The notes under the pieces: generated by a model
Database searches by the model: none
What the model was told of the DNA's origin: nothing
What the model saw: only the letters and a program-made list of their open reading frames with translations
Position numbers and translations under genes: made by a program
Assembly: GCA_028228615.1 (NCBI GenBank)
Contig: JAOJBS010000007.1
Span: 1-64,000 of the forward strand
Direction of reading: 5' to 3'
From: UBA4421 sp028228615
Lineage (GTDB): Bacteria > Pseudomonadota > Gammaproteobacteria > Pseudomonadales > Azotimanducaceae
DNA: 64,000 bases
In this document: one piece after another, positions 52,182 to 60,128 of the stretch
How positions within the stretch are numbered: the first letter of the stretch is position 1
Layout: each line of letters begins with the position of its first letter

Positions 52182-53423
52182 GTGCCTAAGTTATTTGTCA
52201 GAGCGGAAGTTCAAGAGCGCGATAGCCAACTTGCGATCTCAGATGAGCAATCACTGCGATTACATTGGCGGTTGATTGGAGAGTCATCGGTTGAAGCGGG
52301 CATAAGCTCTGTACAAGAGTTCCCTTTACTCAAGCATGATCACGCCAATTGGCCTGAATCTCCCGAGCACATTATCGCCATTATTCCCGGCGATGAAGTG
52401 CTGTTATTGGGCTGCGAAGTGCCCGGTCGAACGGCTGGCACAGTGAAAAAAGCTTTGCCTTATGCGCTAGAAGAATTTGTTGCCGGGGACATTGAAGATC
52501 TACATATTGCTCACGATAAAATCCGTCCAGGGCAGCCGGTTAAGTGTGCTTTGATCAGTAAACAACAGCTGAGTCAGTGGCAAGACTGTTTTAGTCGCGC
52601 AGAAATATATCCCGGAAATATCATCTCTGAAGGGCAATTGCTTACCGCTGAGGTGAATGCTTGCACATTAGTTTTTAACGACGGCGAGGTCACGATTGCC
52701 ACAAATGATGAAAGTGCCAGTGTGGCGAGGTCTGAAGTTTTGGGCCTTATATCAAACATAGCGTTAGATAAAGTCGTCTGTGTAGACGGCGAACTCACCG
52801 ATATTGAGATCAGCCAACTTGATGCCAACGTGTTGATAGAAAATGACCAACGCGGTGGATTTGAGTATTTGGTCTCGCGTTTCAATACTGCAAACTTAAT
52901 CAATTTACTCCAAGGTGAGTATAAAGTTACTGCATCTGCAAATGGCTCAAGCAGAGCTATTGCAGGCATTGTTGGGTTGTTAGGTATTTGGCTCGTTGTT
53001 GCCATGGTCTCATTTGGTGTTGAAGGTTATTGGGCGGAGAAGAAGGCAGATGAGCTGTCAGCAGAGGCCACCTCACTTTATAAGGCCTTTTTTCCCGGAG
53101 ACAGTGTGCCAGTAAGCCAAGGTCAATTAACCCGCAGGCTAAAGGCTAAGCTAGGCAGTCAGGCTGCTGGGGACGAAAATACGCAAGGTTTTATCGACCT
53201 TCTGTCCAGAGTCTCAGGGGGTATTACTGGCGCAGACAAAATACAATCGCTGCGCTTCAACCATCAGCGCATGGAGCTCACGTTTGAAATACTTCTGCCC
53301 GGCTTTAACGAACTCGACCCTCTGAAAGAGCGCGCGTCAGCTCAAGGTGTATTGCTTAAAGTGACCAACGCAGATAACGATGGCAATGGCGTTAGAGCAA
53401 GATTGTCCGCAGAGTATCAATAG
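52182..53423 (+). CDS. gspL: Type II secretion protein GspL
   Basis: A GTG start 9 bases after gspK gives 413 residues. The N-terminal cytosolic actin-like domain contains IIPGDEVLLLGCEVPG and VKKALPYALEEFVAGDIEDLH near residues 68-110, the part that binds GspE. One membrane helix (IAGIVGLLGIWLVVAMVSFG, near residues 258-278) and a periplasmic ferredoxin-like domain follow. Together with GspM it links the ATPase to the envelope platform. Confidence 0.9.
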   Translation: MPKLFVRAEVQERDSQLAISDEQSLRLHWRLIGESSVEAGISSVQEFPLLKHDHANWPESPEHIIAIIPGDEVLLLGCEVPGRTAGTVKKALPYALEEFVAGDIEDLHIAHDKIRPGQPVKCALISKQQLSQWQDCFSRAEIYPGNIISEGQLLTAEVNACTLVFNDGEVTIATNDESASVARSEVLGLISNIALDKVVCVDGELTDIEISQLDANVLIENDQRGGFEYLVSRFNTANLINLLQGEYKVTASANGSSRAIAGIVGLLGIWLVVAMVSFGVEGYWAEKKADELSAEATSLYKAFFPGDSVPVSQGQLTRRLKAKLGSQAAGDENTQGFIDLLSRVSGGITGADKIQSLRFNHQRMELTFEILLPGFNELDPLKERASAQGVLLKVTNADNDGNGVRARLSAEYQ

Positions 53424-53433
53424 AGTACAAATA

Positions 53434-53943
53434 ATGAACAGATTTACATTTATTTCTGAGCAGTTCCGTAACAGCAGTGTTGGCGCTTGGTATGCCGAAA
53501 AAAGCCCAACGGATCAAAAAGTCATTATCGCTATTGTGCTGCTTTGTTTAGGGTCAATAGTCTACCTAGCGATGTGGAAGCCGTTATTGGAATATCGTGA
53601 CAGCCAAGCGTTGCGTTATGAGTGGGCGCAATCTTTGATTGATTGGGTGAGCCTGAACAAGAGTGCGTTGCAGGCCAGTGGCCAGAATCAGGGTGCGGGG
53701 CCTCAGCAAAAATCGCTTATTCCACTTGTTACAGCCGGCGCTAATCTAAGGCAGTTAAAGCTCAACCGGCTGCAGCCGGAACAGGACGGAAGCGTTAGTA
53801 TTTCTTTGCAATCGCAATCTTTTGATCAGTCGTTGCGCTGGATGGTGGATTTAGAAACCAACAACCACCTTTTGATTGATCGCATTAGCGTTGATAGGAC
53901 AGAGAATGTGGGTTTGGTGAATATTCAGTTGCGGGTACAGTGA
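53434..53943 (+). CDS. gspM: Type II secretion protein GspM
   Basis: The ATG at 53434 lies 10 bases after gspL; the longer in-frame start inside gspL is less likely. The 169-residue bitopic protein has a short cytosolic start (SAYAEKSP-like GAWYAEKSPTDQK), one membrane helix (VIIAIVLLCLGSIVYLAMW, near residues 30-48) and a periplasmic domain with GspM-type repeats. It is the last gene of this cluster; no gspN or prepilin peptidase gene follows. Confidence 0.9.
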   Translation: MNRFTFISEQFRNSSVGAWYAEKSPTDQKVIIAIVLLCLGSIVYLAMWKPLLEYRDSQALRYEWAQSLIDWVSLNKSALQASGQNQGAGPQQKSLIPLVTAGANLRQLKLNRLQPEQDGSVSISLQSQSFDQSLRWMVDLETNNHLLIDRISVDRTENVGLVNIQLRVQ

Positions 53944-54354
53944 CACTAGCTTACCCGACCGATGAATTTTCTATCCGATAAAAACCCTTCTATTACGGCC
54001 TTTGACAGGACATTAGGCATTGCTGACTAAAGTTCCCAGCATTCCCAGCTGAGTTCTATCTGTTTTCTAGCTTGTTTCCTCTAAGTTTTCTAAATGCATG
54101 TCCTAAAATAGTGCAAATTGTGAATTACGCCGCGAGACAACGGCGGAGTCTGCCACCTTATCGTGCACGAATACCCCTTTGCTAATATTGTTACAGGGTT
54201 AGTCTAAGGTCGATATGTGGGCGCAATGCGTAGCTGTTCGATGGCGTGAGAAACAGCTAACGCAATAATAATTATTCAATCTAATAATTTTTGATTACAT
54301 TGTTGTTTAGTTTTCGTGTATTTACATGTGATTGCAATGCAGTAAAAAATCGCT
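53944..54354. other. Intergenic region after the type II secretion operon
   Basis: About 411 bases between convergent gspM and the methyltransferase gene. It is AT-rich towards the right and contains no convincing open frame. No clear T-tailed terminator was found for either gene. Confidence 0.5.
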
Positions 54355-55221
54355 CTAGGGTTTTTGACATCGAAAAATATCGACTGGGTGGGGTAGACAT
54401 GGGTTTACGCCGAGCCCGTCCGTAATCGACATTAAGAAATTCGAAATGTCATTGTGCAACCCTGCTGGCAATTCATCTAAGCGGGTTTGTACGATGAAAT
54501 CCAAAATATTTCGACCGACTTCGGTCGCTTCCCCGAAGCATCCTTTAGCATTTAGAGTGGCACCAATGCGCGTTTCGCCATAATCCAATCCACGTGCATC
54601 GAAGTGGGCTCTTACGTCATCGCTAAACCAACTTTTCTGCTCCATTTGATGTTGCCACATGAGATTGGCAACCGTATTCAGTGCTTCGTCAGGCGCTATT
54701 ACTATGATCAATTCACCGCCCGGTTTTAGCGCTTTCAGCGCAGCATCGATGGCGTCATTTCGATCTTCTAGATAGTAAATGGAGTGTACAAAAAGAATCA
54801 GGTCGAACTGGTCTTCAAAAACTTGTTCTCCGAACTTTTGCAAGAGCACAGCAACATCGACTTGATCCGTTGCCTGCTTGTCCATGGTTTGGCTAAATTC
54901 AGCTGCCGATATTTCATTTGGTTCAATGCCGAGATAGGTAATCTGCTTCATCCTTGCCCGTGCGTATCGTAAAATGCTTTCGTCAAAAGCACCTGTACCA
55001 CAGCCAACACTCAAAATAGCATTGGCGTCTTGCGACATCTTGGCGACGATGTTCGCTTCGAGCCAGCTCAAAAGCCCCAATCGCTGATCACTGTTGGCTT
55101 CAAAAATTTCTAGGCACTTGGCGTAATAACTGTCATCTAAAGGATGTATTTGCGCTAGGTCTGTAACTGCTCGGTCAATCGACCCAATTATCTTGTTTTG
55201 ATGTGACGTATACAAATTCAT
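54355..55221 (-). CDS. SAM-dependent methyltransferase resembling histamine N-methyltransferase
   Basis: The 288-residue class I methyltransferase has motif I as ILSVGCGTGAFDESIL near residue 69, the acidic loop YLGIEPNE near 95, FDLILFVHSIYYLEDR near 139 and a motif III-like ALKPGGELIIVIAPD near 163. Order, spacing and several stretches (the SDDV-x9-GLDYG segment and ILDFIVQTR followed by a P-x2-L-x3-I helix) resemble animal histamine N-methyltransferase (HNMT) over most of its length. The HNMT residues I recall as holding histamine (Glu28, Gln143, Asn283) align to Gly, His and a different tail, so histamine itself is an unlikely substrate. It is transcribed divergently from the second methyltransferase, sharing a 179-base spacer. 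Lack of a signal peptide indicates a cytosolic enzyme. Confidence 0.78.
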   Translation of the reverse strand: MNLYTSHQNKIIGSIDRAVTDLAQIHPLDDSYYAKCLEIFEANSDQRLGLLSWLEANIVAKMSQDANAILSVGCGTGAFDESILRYARARMKQITYLGIEPNEISAAEFSQTMDKQATDQVDVAVLLQKFGEQVFEDQFDLILFVHSIYYLEDRNDAIDAALKALKPGGELIIVIAPDEALNTVANLMWQHQMEQKSWFSDDVRAHFDARGLDYGETRIGATLNAKGCFGEATEVGRNILDFIVQTRLDELPAGLHNDISNFLMSITDGLGVNPCLPHPVDIFRCQKP

Positions 55222-55400
55222 AGTTGAAACTATTTCCCAAAATCAGCGCTTATGCATAAAAGTACGGTCGCTTGAGCACCGATAGCGTATACTAACAGAA
55301 TTATTGAGAAGTTTACTGAGGGAGTGTGAATCTTCTCACTTTCAAACAAGCGTAATCTTTTGATGGTTACAATAAGAATTAAACAAATTGGTGCAAAGCT

Positions 55401-56312
55401 ATGAGTCGACCCCTTCCTGCTGCGGCAGATGCAGATACCTTTGACCGGAGTTGTGCCCACTGGAGTGCCGACGGTCGTGAGGGTATGGACAACTTTTATA
55501 CCTATGCAACGGTCGATTACAGGCATTTGGCCGGTTTGATTGATTGGACTGCTTTGATGGCCTCGTTGGCGAAGCAAGCAGGTGTTCTGCAGTTAGCGGA
55601 CATCGCATGCGGCAGTGGTAAATTTCCGGCGGCGCTTATAGAACATACAACCTTGCCCGAATTGATGGACGCAGAAGGTAAATCCATTCAAGTGCTTTAC
55701 GACCTTTTGGATCCCAGTACCTTTGCCATCGAGGAAGCGGCAGCAGTACTCAAGTCGCCTTTTGTAGAACGCGATCACTATTGCTGCAGACTGCAAGACT
55801 GGCAGCCCAAGCCGGGCACCTATGATCTGAGCTGGGCAATTCACGCACTTTATTGCGTTCCGGCGGAGGAGATGAACGAATGCATATCAATCGTAAAAAG
55901 TGGCATGGGGGCCGATGGCATCGGTATCGTGGCTCAATCTAACCGCAGTGGACACTATATCCGCTTTTATGAACATTTCTTAGACAGCATCCACGGTGGC
56001 AACGGTACGCTTTTCAGCGCTGCCGAAGACGTAGATAAAGCCGCAGAAAATGTTGGCTTTCAGAGACAAAGCCGGACGCTGAATTATGACACCGTAATTG
56101 ACGAAAATGATCGTCAAGCGCTCGAATCCTACCTTCAACGTTGCGCTTTTGATGACTCTATATCTTTGGATCAAATGTTGGATAGCGGAAGCCTAGGGCA
56201 ATACTTGGCCAGTACCAAAACGCAGGGCGCCTATCGTTTTCAGCAATCTGTTGACGTTATAGTATTCGGCAACGATTTGTCCTCGTTCAATTTTTGGATG
56301 CAAGGCGAGTGA
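55401..56312 (+). CDS. SAM-dependent class I methyltransferase
   Basis: The 303-residue protein starts at the ATG at 55401. SAM-binding motif I is LQLADIACGSGKFPAAL near residue 62, and the post-I and IV regions are VLYDLLDPS near 99 and YDLSWAIHALYCVPAEEM near 141. The C-terminal domain (HYIRFYEHFLDSIHGGNG, then SYLQRCAFDDSISLDQML) is not one I can assign; its overall layout is distantly like the HNMT-type enzyme on the other strand. The next gene starts inside its stop codon (GTGA), so the methyltransferase and the dioxygenase are translationally coupled and probably act on the same pathway. Substrate unknown. Confidence 0.78.
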   Translation: MSRPLPAAADADTFDRSCAHWSADGREGMDNFYTYATVDYRHLAGLIDWTALMASLAKQAGVLQLADIACGSGKFPAALIEHTTLPELMDAEGKSIQVLYDLLDPSTFAIEEAAAVLKSPFVERDHYCCRLQDWQPKPGTYDLSWAIHALYCVPAEEMNECISIVKSGMGADGIGIVAQSNRSGHYIRFYEHFLDSIHGGNGTLFSAAEDVDKAAENVGFQRQSRTLNYDTVIDENDRQALESYLQRCAFDDSISLDQMLDSGSLGQYLASTKTQGAYRFQQSVDVIVFGNDLSSFNFWMQGE

Positions 56313-57334
56313 TAGAGCCTACTGACTCGCCGCCCCAACCAGAGTCATACGAGTATTTGTCCAAAGCTCAACAGGCAAGCGAAGACGTTGCCTCGCAGTG
56401 GGACCAAGACAACCAGCAATGGTGGAATTGGTATATGACGCTGGCGGATAATGAGCGTGATCAAAATAGTTTGGCCATTAAGCCCGCGCCGTTTAGCCTA
56501 CAATCACCTATTGAAATTGACGAATCAACACTCGGACAGATACAGGGCGCACTTTCAGTGCCCTACGAATTGTCTGCGGATGCGATTGAGCAATTTACCC
56601 GGGAAGGTTACATCAAGCTCAAAAACGTCATCGACCCTGACCACCTAACGCTTCTCAGACATCGCATTAACAGTATCTTAATTGACGCCCTGGGCGCTGA
56701 GCCTGGTTTAGCTTTTCGAAGTGAGGAGATGATGTGGCTTCACGATGAGCTGGTGCGACATTTTGTCTTGAGCAAGCGCATCGCGCAAATTGCGAGCGAG
56801 CTCCTAGGTGTGCAAGCGGTTCGTTTGTATCACGACAATGCATTATCTAAAGAGCCTGGCTGTGGGCGCACACCCTGGCATTATGACTACCATCACTTTC
56901 CTATCGATAGTCAAAATGTTTGCACCGCCTGGATTCCGTTGCAACCCATTCCAAGGGAAATGGGACCGCTTGCATTTGCGGCAGGCATAGAAACCTACAA
57001 ACTTGTTAAAGACCTGCCTTTTAACAAATTTGATTCAAGCTATGATCAGCAGCTAAGCCAAATTTTTGCCGATAGGCTGATTCCCATTGATGATGGTAGC
57101 TTTGATTTAGGTGAAATCAGCTTTCACCACACCTTATCGTTTCATACCGCCGGCGCCAATAGGACTAACGAATCACGCATGGCATTAGCGACAACCTATT
57201 TTGAAGACGGTGCGCGTCTTGTCTCAAATCCGACCATGATCTCGGGTGAGTTTCACAAATTTATGCCAGCAATCGAACCAGGCGACACCATTGACAGTGC
57301 ATACAATCCTGTATGCTATTCATGCGCTGATTAA
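56309..57334 (+). CDS. PhyH-family Fe(II)/2-oxoglutarate dioxygenase
   Basis: A GTG at 56309 overlapping the upstream stop is chosen (341 residues). The product belongs to the phytanoyl-CoA dioxygenase superfamily, which hydroxylates or otherwise oxidises small molecules with O2 and 2-oxoglutarate. The iron site is complete: TPWHYDYHHFP near residue 200 gives H-x-D, and SFHTAGANRTNESRMALATTY near 280 gives the distal His and the Arg that binds 2-oxoglutarate. A Trp-rich N-terminal stretch (QQWWNWYMTLADNERDQ) precedes the core. Ectoine hydroxylase is in the same superfamily, but no ectoine genes are present. Coupling with a methyltransferase and closeness to an EgtD-like gene point to a small amine or amino-acid substrate. 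Confidence 0.86.
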   Translation: MIEPTDSPPQPESYEYLSKAQQASEDVASQWDQDNQQWWNWYMTLADNERDQNSLAIKPAPFSLQSPIEIDESTLGQIQGALSVPYELSADAIEQFTREGYIKLKNVIDPDHLTLLRHRINSILIDALGAEPGLAFRSEEMMWLHDELVRHFVLSKRIAQIASELLGVQAVRLYHDNALSKEPGCGRTPWHYDYHHFPIDSQNVCTAWIPLQPIPREMGPLAFAAGIETYKLVKDLPFNKFDSSYDQQLSQIFADRLIPIDDGSFDLGEISFHHTLSFHTAGANRTNESRMALATTYFEDGARLVSNPTMISGEFHKFMPAIEPGDTIDSAYNPVCYSCAD

Positions 57335-57352
57335 CTCGCAAATGAGAATGTT

Positions 57353-57380
57353 ATGAGTAGGTCTTTATGAATAGGTCTGA
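57353..57380 (+). promoter_or_regulatory. Duplicated start region with a five-codon leader ORF before the MFS gene
   Basis: ATGAGTAGGTCTTT and ATGAATAGGTCTGA are adjacent 14-base near-copies. The first ATG opens a five-codon frame (M-S-R-S-L) whose TGA overlaps the ATG of the transporter (ATGA). Translation of the leader could therefore feed ribosomes to the transporter start, whose own ribosome site is weak. Confidence 0.55.
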
Positions 57381-58674
57381 AAAACCAACGTTTGGTATTA
57401 GTCTTGCGGATTCACCGCGCTTAATGACGATGATCGCGCTCATTATCGCGGGAGAGGCGATATTCTCCCTACCGTTTCACGTAACCCGGTTCTTTCGTCC
57501 CACATTCTTGGAAGTGTTCGAGTTCAGTAACATGCAGTTGGGGCTTGTTCAAGCTTCCTATGGCGTGATTGCAATGTTGGCCTATTTTCCAGGTGGGCAG
57601 CTCGCCGATATGTTTTCTGCCCGCAAACTCCTAGCGGCCTCGCTTATCGCGACAGGGCTTGGCGGACTCTACTTTGCGCAGATTCCAACCTACCAAGGCC
57701 TGCACTTACTCTTTGGCTTTTGGGGGTTTACCACCATCCTGTTATTTTGGGGTGCGCTGATTCGAGCAACACGCGAGTGGGGCGCGGTCTCAGCACAAGG
57801 CCGCGCTTTCGGCATATTAGATGGTGGCCGCGGGTTATTCGCGGCGTTGATTGGCGTGATCGCGGTTTTTGTCTTACGTAGTTTTTTTCCTGACGATGTG
57901 GCAATGGCCACGGATGCGGAGCGCATTTTAGCGCTCCAGTATGTGATTTATTGCTATACGCTTTTCACATTTTTGGCAGTGCCTTTAGTTTGGTTGTGCG
58001 TGCCTGAACCGGCAGTGGACCTGGTCAACGCGAATTTAATCGCCAACAGGGCAGGTCTGGTAAAACGTACGATTGATGTCATGAGATTACCAACCGTTTG
58101 GTTACAATCACTCATTATTGTAGCGGCCTACGTGGGGTACAAGGGCATCGACAATTATTCTCTGTTCGCCTATACGGCATATGGGTTAAATGAAGTGGAG
58201 GCCGCTGAGTTGACTGCCTACAGCGTTTGGATACGTCCGCTTGCCGCCGTTAGTGCTGGTCTTCTGGCGGACCGTATTTTGCCGTCCCGGGCAACAGCCT
58301 TATGCTTTGCACTTATGATATTTTGTTTTGGATTTCTTTCCTTCGACACCCCGAATGTGTCCCTGATTTGGATTCTGTTCGCTAATGTGATTGTCACGAG
58401 TGCTGCAGTATTTGGGCTGCGCGGCATCTATTTTGCGATGTTCGAGGAGGGTCAAGTGCCGGCCCTCGAAACGGGTACCGCGACGGGGTTGGTTTCTGTC
58501 ATTGGTTTTACGCCGGATATTTTCATGGGTCCTATGTCTGGTTGGATTTTGGACCGCTCTCCGGGTTTGCAAGGTCATCAAGACTTTTATCTTTTGATGG
58601 CCTGCGTTGCATTTCTCGGACTACTTGCAAGCGTGTTGTTTGGTCTTCTTGCAAGAAAGCCTGTTCGCAGCTGA
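57367..58674 (+). CDS. MFS transporter in the methyltransferase/dioxygenase cluster
   Basis: The 435-residue protein has about 12 membrane segments and the major-facilitator loop signature GGQLADMFSARKLLAASL near residue 77, repeated more weakly in the second half (SAGLLADRILPSRATAL near 296). Helix 1 begins MTMIALIIAGEAIFSLPFHV. It has no drug-exporter signature that I recognise, and the family branch is uncertain. It follows the dioxygenase by 32 bases on the same strand, so it is probably part of the same transcript and would move the pathway's substrate in or its product out; direction cannot be inferred. A leader mini-ORF overlaps its start. Confidence 0.85.
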   Translation: MNRSEKPTFGISLADSPRLMTMIALIIAGEAIFSLPFHVTRFFRPTFLEVFEFSNMQLGLVQASYGVIAMLAYFPGGQLADMFSARKLLAASLIATGLGGLYFAQIPTYQGLHLLFGFWGFTTILLFWGALIRATREWGAVSAQGRAFGILDGGRGLFAALIGVIAVFVLRSFFPDDVAMATDAERILALQYVIYCYTLFTFLAVPLVWLCVPEPAVDLVNANLIANRAGLVKRTIDVMRLPTVWLQSLIIVAAYVGYKGIDNYSLFAYTAYGLNEVEAAELTAYSVWIRPLAAVSAGLLADRILPSRATALCFALMIFCFGFLSFDTPNVSLIWILFANVIVTSAAVFGLRGIYFAMFEEGQVPALETGTATGLVSVIGFTPDIFMGPMSGWILDRSPGLQGHQDFYLLMACVAFLGLLASVLFGLLARKPVRS

Positions 58675-59008
58675 AGCAAAAATTCTATGGAGCAACAATT
58701 TACTAGCAAGCGGCTAACAACTAACTAACAGCTAACTAACACCTAACTAACACCTAAGGCGCAAACAAACGCGCGCTAGAATTGTCCGTAATTTGTATAA
58801 CTTATAACGTTGATTGAACTAAACTCTGTCGAAGGCAAGGTCACTCGTTCTTTATCTTTGTATTACGTTCTTCGTGTTCAATTTTCTGTAAACTAAACAC
58901 AGCTGGTTATTCGATTGCATTCACTTGCGCTTGTGCAATTTAGCATCCCTACACATCCACCCCTTAAAAGCGTTGGTTTTAGATTGACCAACGTAGCGAG
59001 TCTAATTA
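58675..59008. other. Spacer between the MFS gene and the EgtD-like gene
   Basis: About 334 bases hold a four-copy 11-bp array (listed separately) followed by an AT-rich stretch that probably contains the promoter of the EgtD-like gene. No open frame is convincing. Confidence 0.55.
58714..58757. repeat. 11-bp tandem array, 4 copies
   Basis: CTAACAACTAA, CTAACAGCTAA, CTAACACCTAA and CTAACACCTAA are contiguous units with exact 11-base phase. The array lies 40 bases after the MFS stop codon. Confidence 0.88.
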
Positions 59009-59953
59009 ATGCTTGAAACAATGAGTGATTCTCAAAATATGTTCGAAGACGACGTGATTAATGGGCTTTCTCAAGTCCCAAAAACTATTCCTTGCCGATG
59101 GCTTTATGACGAAAGGGGCTCAGAACTTTTTGAGGACATTACCGTGCAGCCGGAATATTACCCGACCCGCACAGAAACGTGCATTTTGTCGCAATACGCT
59201 GCAGAAATCGCAGCGCACGTAGGCCCTCACTCAACAGTGGTTGAGTATGGTGCTGGTGCCTCGGTCAAAACCCGCATACTCATCGACGCGCTCGAAGAAC
59301 TCAGTACTTACATACCCATTGATATCTCAGCAGAATTTTTGCAGACCAGTGCTGCTTCACTGCAGGAAGACTATCCAAATCTTAATATTGAGCCAGTTGT
59401 TGCTGACTTTTTATCCACCGTCGATTTACCTGAAAAATCAGGCGGGGGAGCTCGGGTCGGTTTCTTTCCTGGGTCTACTATCGGTAATCTTGAGCGCGCA
59501 GAAATAACGGGCTTCATGCAGCGCGCACGTGAGGATCTAGGTGCAGGTGCAAAATTTGTGTTGGGTGCGGACTTGAAAAAAGATCCCAATATTCTAATTC
59601 CAGCCTATGACGATTCCGCCGGTATTACGTCTGAGTTCAATCTCAATTTGCTCAGGCGGATCAATGGAGAGTTGGACGCCAACTTTGATGTAGCCTCTTT
59701 TAATCATGAAGCCAGATGGAACAATGATGATGCAAGAATAGAAATGCATTTGGTCAGCGAGCGAGACCAATCTGTTGAAATATCAGGCAAAACATTCGAT
59801 TTCCGACAGGGTGAAACCATTCATACCGAAAACTCTAGAAAGTTCGAGATTGATGCTCTTAAAGCACTCATCGGGCAGTGTGGCTGGCAAATGGCAGATA
59901 GCTGGGTGGACAAAGACAGTCTCTTTTCGGTGTTGTTATTCAAGGCCATTTAG
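59009..59953 (+). CDS. egtD: EgtD-like L-histidine N-alpha-methyltransferase
   Basis: The 314-residue protein (or 310 if the second Met is used) matches EgtD, which trimethylates histidine to hercynine. The N-terminal signature PCRWLYDERGSELFEDITVQPEYYPTRTE is split around residue 30-50 (Tyr and Phe of the substrate lid visible). The SAM motif is VVEYGAGASVKTRILIDAL near 75, PIDISAEFL near 97 and FFPGSTIGNL near 155, whose Asn binds the substrate amine. PAYDDSAGITSEFNLNLLRR near 200 and IHTENSRKF near 275 complete the site. The Glu and Ser in TENS correspond to the residues that hold the imidazole in mycobacterial EgtD, so histidine specificity is likely. No EgtB sulfoxide synthase gene is in the window. 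Confidence 0.9.
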   Translation: MLETMSDSQNMFEDDVINGLSQVPKTIPCRWLYDERGSELFEDITVQPEYYPTRTETCILSQYAAEIAAHVGPHSTVVEYGAGASVKTRILIDALEELSTYIPIDISAEFLQTSAASLQEDYPNLNIEPVVADFLSTVDLPEKSGGGARVGFFPGSTIGNLERAEITGFMQRAREDLGAGAKFVLGADLKKDPNILIPAYDDSAGITSEFNLNLLRRINGELDANFDVASFNHEARWNNDDARIEMHLVSERDQSVEISGKTFDFRQGETIHTENSRKFEIDALKALIGQCGWQMADSWVDKDSLFSVLLFKAI

Positions 59954-60128
59954 AATTTGAAACGCCTTATTGCCAGAAGCCGTGGCAAAAGTTGGCGAGC
60001 ACGCGAATAGGCAAAGGTGTTTTGCTAGATATAACGAAGCGGTTAAGATTTTTGCTGCTTGACCCATCTTTAAAAAATGTGTTTTGTTAACCAAATCTTC
60101 AAAAACACATTAAACAAGGGGTTTAGCG

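Noticed and set aside
56309..57334. Ectoine hydroxylase (EctD) for the PhyH protein
   Set aside because: No ectABC genes are present, and the neighbours are methyltransferases. The PhyH superfamily is broad.
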